A DNA stretch of 64,000 bases from Methanarcanum sp963640855. Lineage in GTDB: Archaea > Thermoplasmatota > Thermoplasmata > Methanomassiliicoccales > Methanomethylophilaceae. The notes under the pieces are model-generated. The model was not told where the DNA came from, did no database searches, and saw only the letters and a program-made list of their open reading frames with translations. Below are positions 33,476 through 42,677 of the stretch, one piece after another (position 1 is the first letter of the stretch; each line of letters begins with the position of its first letter). The translations under genes and the position numbers were made by a program. Location: contig CAVIAJ010000001.1 of NCBI GenBank assembly GCA_963640855.1, forward strand, positions 77,127-141,126, in the 5' to 3' direction.

Positions 33476-33507
33476 GACGAACTATATGTTCGTCAATGAT
33501 ATATATG
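33476..33507 (+). promoter_or_regulatory. Operator dyad and TATA box of the mevalonate-cluster regulator
   Basis: GACGAAC / GTTCGTC with a 5-base spacer TATAT (33476-33494) is a perfect 7-bp inverted repeat. GATATATATG at 33498-33507 is the TATA box, 20-29 bases before the ATG at 33527. The dyad sits where the BRE and upstream contacts would be, so a bound dimer should block initiation; autoregulation by the HTH protein is the simplest reading. Confidence 0.55.
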
Positions 33508-33526
33508 TTGACTCTGTTACGTACTT

Positions 33527-34216
33527 ATGGAAGATGCGCTCAGAGAGAAGATGGCAGGCGAAATCGCACTGTCGTCCGAACCCGGGAAAGCAATCAGAAA
33601 ATGGAGAGAGGAGTTCGGCATAAGCCAACACCAACTCGCAGATGCCATCGGGATGTCGCATTCGGTTATCAGCGATTATGAATCCGGAAGAAGAAAATCT
33701 CCCGGAGTGCAGATGGTCAGGAAGATGATCGACGCTTTTATCGACATCGACAAAGCCGCAGGCTCACCGACCATAAGAAAATACCAACCCAACGAAAGGC
33801 CCGGATGTATCATCGATATGGGAGAATTCCCCGAAGGTGTAGATTTAAACAGGTTTATCAAGGCAATTTCGGGGAAAAACATAGGATACGACGGAATAAA
33901 GAAGAAAATTTACGGATATACTGTCGTAGACTCACTGAAGGCAATCATTTCACTGAATTCGTCCGATTACATGAAAATCTACGGATGGAGTATAGAGAGA
34001 GCGCTCATTTTTACGGATGTGCATTTCGGACGTTCGCCTATGGTGGCGATAAGAGCGCATCCGCTTACACCGGCCGCCGTTGTATACATAAAACCGGACA
34101 ACAGCGACCCGCTTGCGATCAAATTGGCACAGTTGGAAAAAGTGCCGCTTATAGAAACCGATATGGAAGTCGGAGATGTGATTACGAAGATCAAAACATT
34201 GACGGAGAGGATATGA
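33527..34216 (+). CDS. XRE-type regulator leading the mevalonate operon
   Basis: A 229-residue protein. An XRE helix-turn-helix lies at about residues 20-75 (AIRKWREEFGISQHQLADAIG, HSVISDYESGRRKSPG). The C-terminal domain (RFIKAISGKNIGYDGIKKK, RALIFTDVHFGRSPMVAIRAH, VVYIKPDNSDPLAIKLAQ) is typical of a family of archaeal regulators encoded just before HMG-CoA synthase. The ligand is unknown. It overlaps the HMG-CoA synthase start by four bases, so regulator and enzymes are made from one message, and it is likely autoregulated through the dyad upstream. Confidence 0.85.
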   Translation: MEDALREKMAGEIALSSEPGKAIRKWREEFGISQHQLADAIGMSHSVISDYESGRRKSPGVQMVRKMIDAFIDIDKAAGSPTIRKYQPNERPGCIIDMGEFPEGVDLNRFIKAISGKNIGYDGIKKKIYGYTVVDSLKAIISLNSSDYMKIYGWSIERALIFTDVHFGRSPMVAIRAHPLTPAAVVYIKPDNSDPLAIKLAQLEKVPLIETDMEVGDVITKIKTLTERI

Positions 34217-35268
34217 TGGAAGCAGGAATAGTCAGTTACGGAGCATACGTGCCCAGAAACAGGATTCTCCCTGAGGAGATTGGAAGAGTCTGGGGCGTAG
34301 ACGGCAAAGCTATGGGTAAGGGACTCTATATCAATCAGAAATCGATCCCGTCGCCTGACGAAGATGTCGTCACAATAGCAACGGAAGCAGCGAGAGGCAT
34401 GATGGCAAGGGTTCCCGATGTGGATCCCAAAGATATCGGTGCCGTTTATGTGGGATCGGAATCGCATCCTTATGCCGTGAAACCCACTTCGACAATAGTC
34501 GCAGAAGCCATTGAGGCAACGCCCGCAATGACCGCCGCGGATCTTGAATTCGCATGTAAGGCCGGTACCGCAGGCATACAGATATGTCTTGGTCTCGTGC
34601 GTTCGGGAATGATGAAGTACGGTGTCGCAATCGGAGCGGACACATCTCAGGGTGCGCCCGGAGATGCATTGGAATATTCCGCATCCGCAGGAGGAGCCGC
34701 ATTCCTCATCGGTACGCAGAAAATCATCGCAAGAATCAACCACACACTCAGTTTTACGACGGATACGCCCGATTTCTGGAGAAGAGAAGGTCAGCCTTAC
34801 CCCAAACACGGAGGAAGGTTTACGGGAGAACCCGCTTACTTCAGACACGTTACGTCTGCGGCAAAGATGATGTTTGAGGAAATGGGAACGGAACCTGCGG
34901 ATTATAACTACGCAGTATTCCACCAGCCCAACGGCAAATTCCCCACAAGAGTAGCCGCACAGTTGGGATTCACCGAGGAACAGATTGCAAGGGGACTTCT
35001 TACACCCAGTATCGGAAACACATACAGCGGAGCCGTTCCGTTGGGACTGTCTGCGGTTTTGGATATTGCGAAGCCGAACGACAGAATCTTCGTGGTTTCA
35101 TACGGTTCCGGTGCCGGAAGCGATGCTTTCGATATCACAGTCACCAAAGAGATTGCAAAATACAAGAGAGAAAACGCACCCACACTCGATCAGGTGCTCA
35201 GCGATGTTGTCTACCTTGACTATGCGAAATATGCGAAGTACAAGGGAAAGATTGTCTTACCGGAGTGA
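34213..35268 (+). CDS. Hydroxymethylglutaryl-CoA synthase (archaeal)
   Basis: A 351-residue thiolase-fold enzyme that condenses acetyl-CoA with acetoacetyl-CoA in the mevalonate pathway. AGIVSYGAYVPRNRI, GAVYVGSESHPYAVKPTSTI, the active-site cysteine in LEFACKAGTAGIQ, then VFHQPNGKFPTRVA (histidine) and GNTYSGAVPLGLSAVLD fit archaeal HMG-CoA synthase. GGAGAGG before tandem ATG codons at 34213 and 34216 leaves a one-codon doubt about the start. It works with the next two genes; in a methanogen the three proteins form a channelled complex. Confidence 0.94.
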   Translation: MMEAGIVSYGAYVPRNRILPEEIGRVWGVDGKAMGKGLYINQKSIPSPDEDVVTIATEAARGMMARVPDVDPKDIGAVYVGSESHPYAVKPTSTIVAEAIEATPAMTAADLEFACKAGTAGIQICLGLVRSGMMKYGVAIGADTSQGAPGDALEYSASAGGAAFLIGTQKIIARINHTLSFTTDTPDFWRREGQPYPKHGGRFTGEPAYFRHVTSAAKMMFEEMGTEPADYNYAVFHQPNGKFPTRVAAQLGFTEEQIARGLLTPSIGNTYSGAVPLGLSAVLDIAKPNDRIFVVSYGSGAGSDAFDITVTKEIAKYKRENAPTLDQVLSDVVYLDYAKYAKYKGKIVLPE

Positions 35269-35273
35269 TTAGG

Positions 35274-36446
35274 ATGAGGGAAGTAGCAGTAATCGGAGTA
35301 GGAGTCACCAAATTCGGTGAACTTTGGAACAAATCATTCAGATCGATCGGTATCGAGGCAGGTCTCAAGGCCATTGCGGATGCAGGTCTTACCGGAAACG
35401 AGATTGACGGAATGTACATCGGCAACATGTCCGCAGGACGTTTCATCAACCAGCAGCATGTGGACGCTCTCATTGCGGATTATTCGGGAATGGCGACAAA
35501 CCACACTCCCTGTACGCGTGTAGAAGCGGGAGAGGCATCGGGAGGAGTCGCATTCAGGGAGGGTGTGATGGCAGTCGCATCCGGAATGCAGGATTGTGTC
35601 GTAGTCGCGGGAGCGGAAAAGATGACCGATCTCGACGATGCATCCATTAACAGTATTCTCGATTCTACCTCCGATGCGGAATGGGAAGCGGGAATGGGAG
35701 TTACGTTTGCTTCGCTCCACGCCATGATGGCGCAGAGGATGATTTACGACGGCCTCGCAACAAGAGAAGAGATTGCTTCAATGGCCGTAAACAGCCACGC
35801 ACACGGTGCACTGAACCCCAACGCACAGTTCAGAAAAGCGATTAAGCTTGAATCCGTTCTCAGATCGGGTGCGGTCGCAGAACCCTTGGGAGTGTTCGAC
35901 TGCGCACCTATCTCGGACGGTGCGGCGGCGGTAGTTCTCTGTCCTTTGGATAAAGCAGACAAATACACGGACAAATACGTCAAAGTATCCGCCGTAACAC
36001 AGAAGAGCGATACACTCGCACTTTTCCAGAGGTATTCGATTACATCATACACCGCAACGGTTACCGCGGCAAAGGAAGCCTACGAAATCGCAGGCATCAA
36101 AGCCGAAGATATTTCGGTTGCCGAAGTTTACGACAATTACACCGTGTCCGGAATCATGGCTCTCGAAGACCTCGGTCTTTTCAAGAGAGGAAAAGCGGGC
36201 GCGGCGGTTCTTAACGGCGAAGTTACCTACGGAAACGGAGGAAACCTCATTGTCAACACATCCGGAGGACTCAAAGCACGCGGTCATCCCGTCGGTGCGA
36301 CAGGTGTCGCACAGATTGCGGAGATTGTCGATCAGCTCAGAGGAAAGGCCGACGGAAGACAGGTCAAAGGTGCGAAATACGGTCTTGCGCAGAATGTCGG
36401 AGGAACCGGTTCGACTGTTACCGTTTCGATTTTGGAGGCGATCTGA
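35274..36446 (+). CDS. Acetyl-CoA C-acetyltransferase (thiolase), mevalonate pathway
   Basis: A 390-residue archaeal thiolase (SCPx-like) that makes acetoacetyl-CoA. EVAVIGVGVTKFGELWNKS begins the family; HTPCTRVEAGEASGGVAF contains the region of the active cysteine, though the cysteine is in a T-P-C-T-R-V-E context typical of these archaeal forms. GGLKARGHPVGATGVAQ carries the catalytic histidine. GGAGTGATTAGG before ATG 35274 is the ribosome site, six bases after HMG-CoA synthase. Its stop overlaps the start of the DUF35 gene. Confidence 0.94.
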   Translation: MREVAVIGVGVTKFGELWNKSFRSIGIEAGLKAIADAGLTGNEIDGMYIGNMSAGRFINQQHVDALIADYSGMATNHTPCTRVEAGEASGGVAFREGVMAVASGMQDCVVVAGAEKMTDLDDASINSILDSTSDAEWEAGMGVTFASLHAMMAQRMIYDGLATREEIASMAVNSHAHGALNPNAQFRKAIKLESVLRSGAVAEPLGVFDCAPISDGAAAVVLCPLDKADKYTDKYVKVSAVTQKSDTLALFQRYSITSYTATVTAAKEAYEIAGIKAEDISVAEVYDNYTVSGIMALEDLGLFKRGKAGAAVLNGEVTYGNGGNLIVNTSGGLKARGHPVGATGVAQIAEIVDQLRGKADGRQVKGAKYGLAQNVGGTGSTVTVSILEAI

Positions 36447-36850
36447 TGTCATCTGTAGCGAAAGAATGGAGAGAGATTCCCGGAAGGTACAACCTTGAAG
36501 GATCGAAATGCCCCGTATGCGGAAAGGCGTATTTCCCCAGCAGACCGATCTGTCCCCACTGCAGGAGACAGTCCGTCGGAAAGATGGAACCCTATAAGGT
36601 CTGCAGAGAAGGAGAAGTTTATTCATTCTCGGTTATCCACGAGGCGCCCGACTGCAACAGTATGCAGAAACCGTATGTCGTTGCTATTGTGAAAACCAAA
36701 GACGGACTTACGGTTACGTCACAGTTGGTTGACGTGAATCTCGAGGATGTCAAAATCGGAATGCCCGTACGTGCGGTTCTCCGCAAACTCGATTCCGACG
36801 GAGATTCCGGAGTCATTCATTACGGTTTCAAATTCGTTCCCCTCAGGTGA
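36446..36850 (+). CDS. DUF35 OB-fold/zinc-ribbon protein of the thiolase-HMGS complex
   Basis: A 134-residue protein: N-terminal helix, zinc ribbon with KCPVCGKAYFPSRPICPHC, then an OB-fold (GEVYSFSVIHEAPD, KPYVVAIVKTKDGL, GMPVRAVLRKLD). In methanogens this protein holds thiolase and HMG-CoA synthase together so that unfavourable acetoacetyl-CoA is channelled. Position as third gene of the operon agrees. The start overlaps the thiolase stop by one base. A long hairpin follows. Confidence 0.93.
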   Translation: MSSVAKEWREIPGRYNLEGSKCPVCGKAYFPSRPICPHCRRQSVGKMEPYKVCREGEVYSFSVIHEAPDCNSMQKPYVVAIVKTKDGLTVTSQLVDVNLEDVKIGMPVRAVLRKLDSDGDSGVIHYGFKFVPLR

Positions 36851-36860
36851 GGGCGTAATG

Positions 36861-36898
36861 ATGTCGGGGTTATACCCCGGCATTATTGCAGTTTTTTT
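36861..36898 (+). terminator. Terminator of the mevalonate operon
   Basis: Stem ATGTCGGGG / CCCCGGCAT with loop TTATA at 36861-36883 (one T-G pair), followed by ATTGCAGTTTTTTT. This is the best hairpin-plus-T-run in the window and separates the operon from the convergent cgi121 gene. Confidence 0.7.
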
Positions 36899-37407
36899 CA
36901 GAATTTTGCCAAATCGAGAAGGGCGACACGCTCGAGAGCCAAATCCTCACACGGAATGCCCATATCGTTTACGAGCCCCAGTCTTTCCGCTTTTTCCGGC
37001 GTTCCTTCGATAAGAGAATCGTCACGTTCCATATCGATTTTTTCAAGTTTCGGATCGTCTATACCGAACAGTACAGCAACGAATTCGGTTGCGTTTTCTT
37101 TCGGTTTCATCTTCGAAAGCGCCTTGGAAATCTGTCTTTCGGATGCTGCGTAGATGATTGTTTCCGTCAGGATGTTCTTGGAACGGTTGGTTCCGTGTCT
37201 GAATGCCCTTTCCGCATGTTCCGCCGCGGAAAGTAACATGTCTTTACCGTAGACCTGTCCGGGATCAAGCAGAACGACTTCTCCGCCCAAAGACGTGAAA
37301 TGTCCGACCATTGTGTCGAAAGAAGCGTTTCCTCTCATCCCGATGACTTTTACATCCATATCCGTTAATTCCGAATCCACGATATAACGGTTGGTACGGA
37401 GAATCAT
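36898..37407 (-). CDS. cgi121: KEOPS complex subunit Cgi121
   Basis: A 169-residue protein matching Cgi121. RSKNILTETIIYAASERQISKALSKM is the family hallmark, and EFVAVLFGIDD follows as the second conserved strand. In archaea KEOPS (Kae1, Bud32, Pcc1, Cgi121) transfers threonylcarbamoyl to A37 of tRNAs; Cgi121 recruits the tRNA. Its start overlaps the stop of the DUF998 gene by four bases, so the two are co-translated. It pairs functionally with trmO at 19.0 kb. Confidence 0.85.
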   Translation of the reverse strand: MILRTNRYIVDSELTDMDVKVIGMRGNASFDTMVGHFTSLGGEVVLLDPGQVYGKDMLLSAAEHAERAFRHGTNRSKNILTETIIYAASERQISKALSKMKPKENATEFVAVLFGIDDPKLEKIDMERDDSLIEGTPEKAERLGLVNDMGIPCEDLALERVALLDLAKF

Positions 37408-38084
37408 TTGCGGAACAGTCTTCTTATGAAACTGTCATTCACTTTGATTTCGCCGAATTTTTCGTAAATCGGATCCATGTAACTTATAGGGCCGATAAGG
37501 TCGAGGTATTTCTTCGACTGGAGAAGAATCCAGAGATTGATCATCAGCACTGAAAATACCTCAAAGAAACCGAATCCTTTGATGAAGACCTGTCCTACAC
37601 CGAGTGCAATGAGGATGACCAGTGTGAAGTTGAAGTACATTTTATGTTCTCTGAAATCGCCGGGAAGCGAAAAGAGCATTGCAAATAAAGAGAATGCACC
37701 GAAAAGACCCGCGATTGTCATGTGCGGATCGCCGTAATTCTCATCGATTGCACCTACCCCCATAAGAAATATCGGTGCGATGAATGTACAGACTCCGCTG
37801 AGGAACAGCCATCCTCTGTTGTACTTCATGATTCCGTGACCGAATATACATCCGAGAACGCCTGTGAGCACACAGCCGTAGTTGAAGATCATTTCGGCTT
37901 CCTTCACACGGCAGGTTCCCATACTTGAGAGGGTATCTCCCAAAATCCATCTTCCGTCGAGTGCGGATGCAACTATCCATACTGAAATGAACAGTGCAAC
38001 GGTACCGAATCCGGCAAGAACGAAGGCCGGAGGGCCGAAGGATTTACTCTCTCTGAAGAATCTCACGGTGTTTCGATTGAGCAT
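37404..38084 (-). CDS. DUF998 family membrane protein
   Basis: A 226-residue protein with about seven membrane helices. The segment GDTLSSMGTCRVKEAEMIFNYGCVLTG matches the conserved S-x-L-G ... F-N-x-x-L-x-x-G pattern of DUF998. The ATG at 38084 (MLNRNTVRF) is the first sensible start; the longer frame to 38318 has a serine/proline-rich non-family prefix. Function is unknown. It overlaps cgi121. Confidence 0.75.
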   Translation of the reverse strand: MLNRNTVRFFRESKSFGPPAFVLAGFGTVALFISVWIVASALDGRWILGDTLSSMGTCRVKEAEMIFNYGCVLTGVLGCIFGHGIMKYNRGWLFLSGVCTFIAPIFLMGVGAIDENYGDPHMTIAGLFGAFSLFAMLFSLPGDFREHKMYFNFTLVILIALGVGQVFIKGFGFFEVFSVLMINLWILLQSKKYLDLIGPISYMDPIYEKFGEIKVNDSFIRRLFRK

Positions 38085-38268
38085 CGAATACAAATTATTT
38101 TCCGCGTTTGAAGTGAATTTTCCGCAGACATCCGGATACGGAAAATACGGTCGGAAATGATTGATTTTCGGGGGCTCTCTTGTTATTTTGTCAAAAACAT
38201 ATGCTGAAAGTGACGGAAATTGAACAATATTATATACTGCCCCAGTATGAGCCAAGTCAGTGACAGGA

Positions 38269-39702
38269 ATGGAAGGCGAAACAACAAAAGGAGTAGATAC
38301 ACTACTTGGCAATCCCAAGAGGGCGGTGCTTCTGATGGCATTGCCGATGATTGTCGGAATGATTGCTCAGTCCGCAAACAACCTGATCGATGCGGTTTGG
38401 GTTGCGGGATTGGGTCCCGATGCACTTGCCGCAGTAGGTTTCGTTTTCCCGTTGTTTTTCATCCTCATCGGTATCGGTAACGGTGTCGGTGTGGGAGCTT
38501 CGTCCGCAATCGCACGTCACATCGGACGCGGAGACAAAAATTCAGCGGATAAAGTTGCGATGCAGGCCATTGTTCTGGTTGTCATCGGAGGACTGGCAGC
38601 AATGATTCTGCTGCTGATATTCCAGAGGCCTCTGATGGAGATTATGGGAGCGGGAGACACAATCGGACTTTGTATCGAATATGGTACGCCTGTTTACTTC
38701 TGTGCACTTCTTCTCCTCCTTAACGGGCTTTTCAGCAATCTGCTCAGAGCCGAAGGTGCACCGGGAAGGGCAATGTCCACTCAGATTGTCGCAGCAATCA
38801 TCAACATTATTCTCGATCCGATTTTCATCTACGGAGATATATTCGCAGATGTTTTCCACACCGATATCGGATTCTCCGTCGGTCTCGGATTGGGTATGGC
38901 AGGCGCGGCATGGGCAACAATTATCGCTGTTGCGTTTTCATTCGCGATTATGCTTTATTGGTATCTGGTAAAGAAAGATACTTTCATCAGATTCAGTGTG
39001 AAACACATCTCTCTCGACAGAGAGGTTGATAAAGATATTCTCAGAGTCGGTCTTCCTGCATCCTGCGAAATGATTTTGATGTCAGTCATCTCAATGGCGA
39101 TGAACTATGTCATCGTCATGACGGATCTCAGCACAGACGGTGTCGCAATCTATACCTCGACATGGAGACTTATCAACATTCTGATGATACCTCTTATGGC
39201 AATCGGCGGTGCAGTAGTTCCCGTATTGGGTGCCGCATACGGTGCGAGAAGCTTCGACAAGATGAAAGTCGCCTACATGTACTCCTTTAAATTCTGTTTC
39301 ATACTCATGATTGTGCTGACACTTCTGACGGAAATTCTTGCGGATTATATGGTGCTCATTTTCACATATTCCGATTCGACGGCAGCCCTCAGGACCGAGA
39401 TGATCGAGTGTCTGAGAGTGCTCTGTATCTTCCTTCCGTTTGCGTCATGGGGATTCGTAGCAGTCGGACTGTTCCAGTCTGTCGGAAAAGGATTGAGTTC
39501 ATTTATATGCACTTTAATCAGAAACGGTACGCAGCTCATTGCGGGTATTGCACTGGTTGTCACGATAGGTACCTTCGCATCCGTGATTTGGGGAATCGTC
39601 GCAATGGAGATTTTCGGTTCCGTAGTTGCGGGAGTCTGGAGTTACATCCTGTTAAAGAGCATTCTCGCGGGACAGTTCAAACCCTCCGAAACCGAGGCAT
39701 AG
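38269..39702 (+). CDS. MATE family efflux transporter
   Basis: A 477-residue protein with 12 membrane helices in two homologous halves: LMALPMIVGMIAQSANNLIDAVWVAGLG in the first, and VGLPASCEMILMSVISMAMNYVI in the second. GNGVGVGASSAIARHIGRG and GAVVPVLGAAYGARSFDKM are the matching loop motifs. Likely a sodium- or proton-driven exporter of cationic compounds. AATATTATATACTG at 38226-38236 is the TATA box. The stop is TAG, with TGA three codons later, so read-through would add three residues. Confidence 0.92.
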   Translation: MEGETTKGVDTLLGNPKRAVLLMALPMIVGMIAQSANNLIDAVWVAGLGPDALAAVGFVFPLFFILIGIGNGVGVGASSAIARHIGRGDKNSADKVAMQAIVLVVIGGLAAMILLLIFQRPLMEIMGAGDTIGLCIEYGTPVYFCALLLLLNGLFSNLLRAEGAPGRAMSTQIVAAIINIILDPIFIYGDIFADVFHTDIGFSVGLGLGMAGAAWATIIAVAFSFAIMLYWYLVKKDTFIRFSVKHISLDREVDKDILRVGLPASCEMILMSVISMAMNYVIVMTDLSTDGVAIYTSTWRLINILMIPLMAIGGAVVPVLGAAYGARSFDKMKVAYMYSFKFCFILMIVLTLLTEILADYMVLIFTYSDSTAALRTEMIECLRVLCIFLPFASWGFVAVGLFQSVGKGLSSFICTLIRNGTQLIAGIALVVTIGTFASVIWGIVAMEIFGSVVAGVWSYILLKSILAGQFKPSETEA

Positions 39703-39753
39703 GCTCAATGACAGCGCTCAAAAATAAATATGAATGACACATAGCCATGGGCC

Positions 39754-42027
39754 ATGTCCAAGATTCTTGTGTGTGTCGCATGGCCCTATGCGAACGGCGT
39801 CATTCATTTGGGCCACATGGCCGGCTCAATCCTGCCGCCCGATATATTCAGCAGATACAACAAACTGCTGGGTAATGAGGTAATGATGGTCTCGGGTTCC
39901 GATCAGCACGGTACTCCTATTACTGTGAGTGCGGAGAAGGAAAAGGTAACTCCCGAAGTTATCGCCGAGAGGTATCACGAAATCAACAAGAAAGCGATCG
40001 AGGATATGGAAATTGAATTTTCATTATTCACAAAGACGCACAATGAGAATCACAAAGAGGTTGTGCAGGATGTTTTCAGAAAACTCCTCGACAACGGTTA
40101 CCTGTATGTAAAAGAATCCAATCAGTATTACTGTCCGAAATGCGGCAAATTCCTTCCAGACAGATATGTCGAGGGAATCTGTCCCGAATGCGGTGCGGAG
40201 AATGTACGCGGAGATCAGTGCGATTCATGCGGTAAGACCTTCGAAGCAGGCGATCTGAAACAGACCCACTGTATTAACTGCGGTACTGAACCTGAAGTCA
40301 GAGCTACGGAACACTACTTCCTCAGATTATCTGCATTTGAGAAACCTCTCCTGGAATACTTGGACAAGAAAGACTTCTGGAGACACAACGTTAAAACATT
40401 TACCACAAACTGGCTCAAAGACGGTTTGATGGACCGTGCAATCACAAGGGACATGGAATGGGGAATACCTGTACCCGTCGAAGGCTGGGACGGAAAAGTC
40501 ATTTACGTTTGGTTCGACGCAGTCATAGGATACCTGAGTGCATCCAAAGAATACAGCAAGATTATCGGAAAACCGGATTACTGGAAAGAATTCTGGGAGG
40601 ATCCGGAAGTAAGGAATTATTATTTCCTCGGAAAGGACAACATTCCCTTCCACTCAATCATTTGGCCTTCGATTCTCATGGGATACGGCGGACTGAATCT
40701 TCCGTATGATATTCCCGCAAACGAGTATCTTATGTTCAGAGGAGGAAAACTTTCCAAGAGCAGGGGCGGTGCAATCGATATTCCCTCTGTACTGAAGCAT
40801 TTCGATGCGGATGTTATAAGATACTATCTCTCTGCTGTTATGCCCGATACGCACGATTCCGAGTTCACATGGGTCGATTTCGAAACCAAAGTAAACAACG
40901 AATTGGCATCGAATTTAGGTAATTACTGGCACAGAAGTCTGAGTTTCACATTCAAGAACTTCGGCACCGTTCCCGAAGGTAACTCTGCGGAAACAGATTT
41001 CATTATCAAACTGATTGAAGACGCACTTAAGGAATACAGAGAGTGTCTTGACGGATGCGACTTCAAGAAGGCTGTCAAAGTTATCATGAACCTTTCAAGC
41101 GAAGGCAACAAATACTTCGCAGACAAGGCTCCGTGGGCGTTGATTAAGACGGATAAGACTGCATGCGGTTACGTGATGAACGCAACACTCACTCTCACCA
41201 AAGCACTTGCACTTATGGTATGGCCTTTCATGCCCAAAGCAGCCGAGAGTGTTTGGAACTACCTCGGAATGGAAGGTTCAATCACAGATGCGGGATTGGA
41301 ATCCGCTCTCACGCCGATTAAAGTCGGACTGCAGCTGAAAGAACCCGTTCCCGTGTTCAAGAAGATAGAAGTACCGAAGGAGTGGAAGGATATGCCTGAA
41401 ACACCCAAGAAAGAAGAGAAGAAACCCGAAAAGAAAGTCGAAATCACAGGTCCGTTTGCCGACTTCAGGAAATTGGATATCTGTGTCGCACAGATTGTAT
41501 GGATCGACGACCACCAGGATGCAGACAAACTCTATCAGATGAAGGTAGATGTCGGAGAAGACGAACCGAGATCGATCGTAGCGGGACTCAAAGCATACTA
41601 CAAGAAGGAAGAAATGCTGAACAGGAAAGTTCTCTGCCTGAAGAACCTCAAACCGAGAAAACTCCGCGGAATCAAGTCCGAAGGTATGCTTTTGGCAGCC
41701 GATGACGAAGATATCGGCGGTACAACGGTACTTCTTCTGAAACCGTCACAGGATCTTCCCAACGGAACTCCCATGAACTCCGGATTGGAGAACTCCGAAT
41801 CAAAAATAGAGTATGAAGACTTCGCGAAAGTCAAGTTCAAAGTTTCCACCGTCAGCAATGGTAAGTTTAACATTGACGGCGGAAAAGATATCGTATTCCC
41901 CGAGGGAGCGCCTTCCCGTGTTACCGCTGTCGTAGATACAGACGGTTCGCTGAAAGTTCTCTCCGACGGTAAAAACTGTGTAGCTACTGTCGATAAGGAG
42001 ATTACGGACGGGGCAAACGTAAGATGA
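39754..42027 (+). CDS. metG: Methionyl-tRNA synthetase with C-terminal tRNA-binding domain
   Basis: A 757-residue class I synthetase. The ATP site HLGH is at residues 18-21 and KLSKS at about 332-336. The connective insertion has several zinc-knuckle pairs (CPKCGKF, CPECGAEN, CDSCGKTF, CINCG). After the helical anticodon domain and a Lys/Glu/Pro linker there is an EMAPII-like OB-fold (FADFRKLDICVAQIVWID, VGEDEPRSIVAGL, KPRKLRGIKSEGMLLAA). A further 90-residue tail (KIEYEDFAKVKFKV to DGANVR) is not part of standard MetRS. The ATG is 25 bases after AAAAATAAATATG, so it is leaderless. It overlaps the PHP gene by four bases. Confidence 0.95.
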   Translation: MSKILVCVAWPYANGVIHLGHMAGSILPPDIFSRYNKLLGNEVMMVSGSDQHGTPITVSAEKEKVTPEVIAERYHEINKKAIEDMEIEFSLFTKTHNENHKEVVQDVFRKLLDNGYLYVKESNQYYCPKCGKFLPDRYVEGICPECGAENVRGDQCDSCGKTFEAGDLKQTHCINCGTEPEVRATEHYFLRLSAFEKPLLEYLDKKDFWRHNVKTFTTNWLKDGLMDRAITRDMEWGIPVPVEGWDGKVIYVWFDAVIGYLSASKEYSKIIGKPDYWKEFWEDPEVRNYYFLGKDNIPFHSIIWPSILMGYGGLNLPYDIPANEYLMFRGGKLSKSRGGAIDIPSVLKHFDADVIRYYLSAVMPDTHDSEFTWVDFETKVNNELASNLGNYWHRSLSFTFKNFGTVPEGNSAETDFIIKLIEDALKEYRECLDGCDFKKAVKVIMNLSSEGNKYFADKAPWALIKTDKTACGYVMNATLTLTKALALMVWPFMPKAAESVWNYLGMEGSITDAGLESALTPIKVGLQLKEPVPVFKKIEVPKEWKDMPETPKKEEKKPEKKVEITGPFADFRKLDICVAQIVWIDDHQDADKLYQMKVDVGEDEPRSIVAGLKAYYKKEEMLNRKVLCLKNLKPRKLRGIKSEGMLLAADDEDIGGTTVLLLKPSQDLPNGTPMNSGLENSESKIEYEDFAKVKFKVSTVSNGKFNIDGGKDIVFPEGAPSRVTAVVDTDGSLKVLSDGKNCVATVDKEITDGANVR

Positions 42028-42677
42028 AGGCCGATCTTCACATCCATTCCTGTCTTTCCGATGACGGGGAATCCACTATGCAGCAGATATTGGATGCCGC
42101 AAAGGAAGTCGGATTGGGATGTATCGCCGTTTCGGACCATAACGAATGGGATGCATACGGCGAACTGAAAGACAACGGTGAAATCATCGTAATTCCGGCC
42201 GAGGAGGTGTCATCATCCGAAGGACACATCCTCGCCTACGGAATTTCTTCAAAGATCGAAAGCGGTCTTTCTATTATTGAGACAATCAATGCAATACATG
42301 CCGCAGGCGGTATTGCAATCGCGGCACACCCTTACAGATGGGTTACTGGAATAGGTGCGAAGAACGTCACCGACGATTTCGACGGTGTCGAGGCTTTCAA
42401 CGCAAGATCGATGGCGGGAGCGAATTTCAAATGCACAAGATTGGCTAAGAAATTCGGAAAAATCATTACTGCCGGCAGTGATGCACACAGCCCGGGACAT
42501 ATCGGGGAAGCATACGTCGAATTTTCAGATGACTGCAGAACATGGCAGGATGTTCTCGAAGTTCTGAAGAAAGGTGAAGTAACTGTCGGCGGAAGGAGCC
42601 GTTCTCTGATCGGTACGTTAAGATACGCAATCAGAACGCTCTCCCATTGGACTCTGCGCGGGTTCAAAAGACTTTGA
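42024..42677 (+). CDS. PHP-domain metal-dependent phosphoesterase
   Basis: A 217-residue PHP protein: KADLHIHSCLSDDGES (H-x-H), VSDHNEWDAYGEL, VIPAEEVSSSEGHILAYG, AAHPYRW and a late GSDAHSPGHIG. All metal-binding histidines and acids are in place. These stand-alone PHP proteins act on phosphate esters, for example nucleoside 3',5'-bisphosphates or short RNA ends; the substrate here is unknown. ATGA overlap with metG indicates translational coupling. Confidence 0.9.
   Translation: MKADLHIHSCLSDDGESTMQQILDAAKEVGLGCIAVSDHNEWDAYGELKDNGEIIVIPAEEVSSSEGHILAYGISSKIESGLSIIETINAIHAAGGIAIAAHPYRWVTGIGAKNVTDDFDGVEAFNARSMAGANFKCTRLAKKFGKIITAGSDAHSPGHIGEAYVEFSDDCRTWQDVLEVLKKGEVTVGGRSRSLIGTLRYAIRTLSHWTLRGFKRL

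Noticed and set aside
33805..34212. Longer start for HMG-CoA synthase
   Set aside because: The extra N-terminus is an out-of-frame reading of the regulator gene; the family starts at 34213 or 34216 after GGAGAGG.
33979..34923. A 314-codon open frame on the minus strand
   Set aside because: It runs antisense to the HTH regulator and HMG-CoA synthase; composition is cysteine/arginine/histidine-rich nonsense with no family resemblance.
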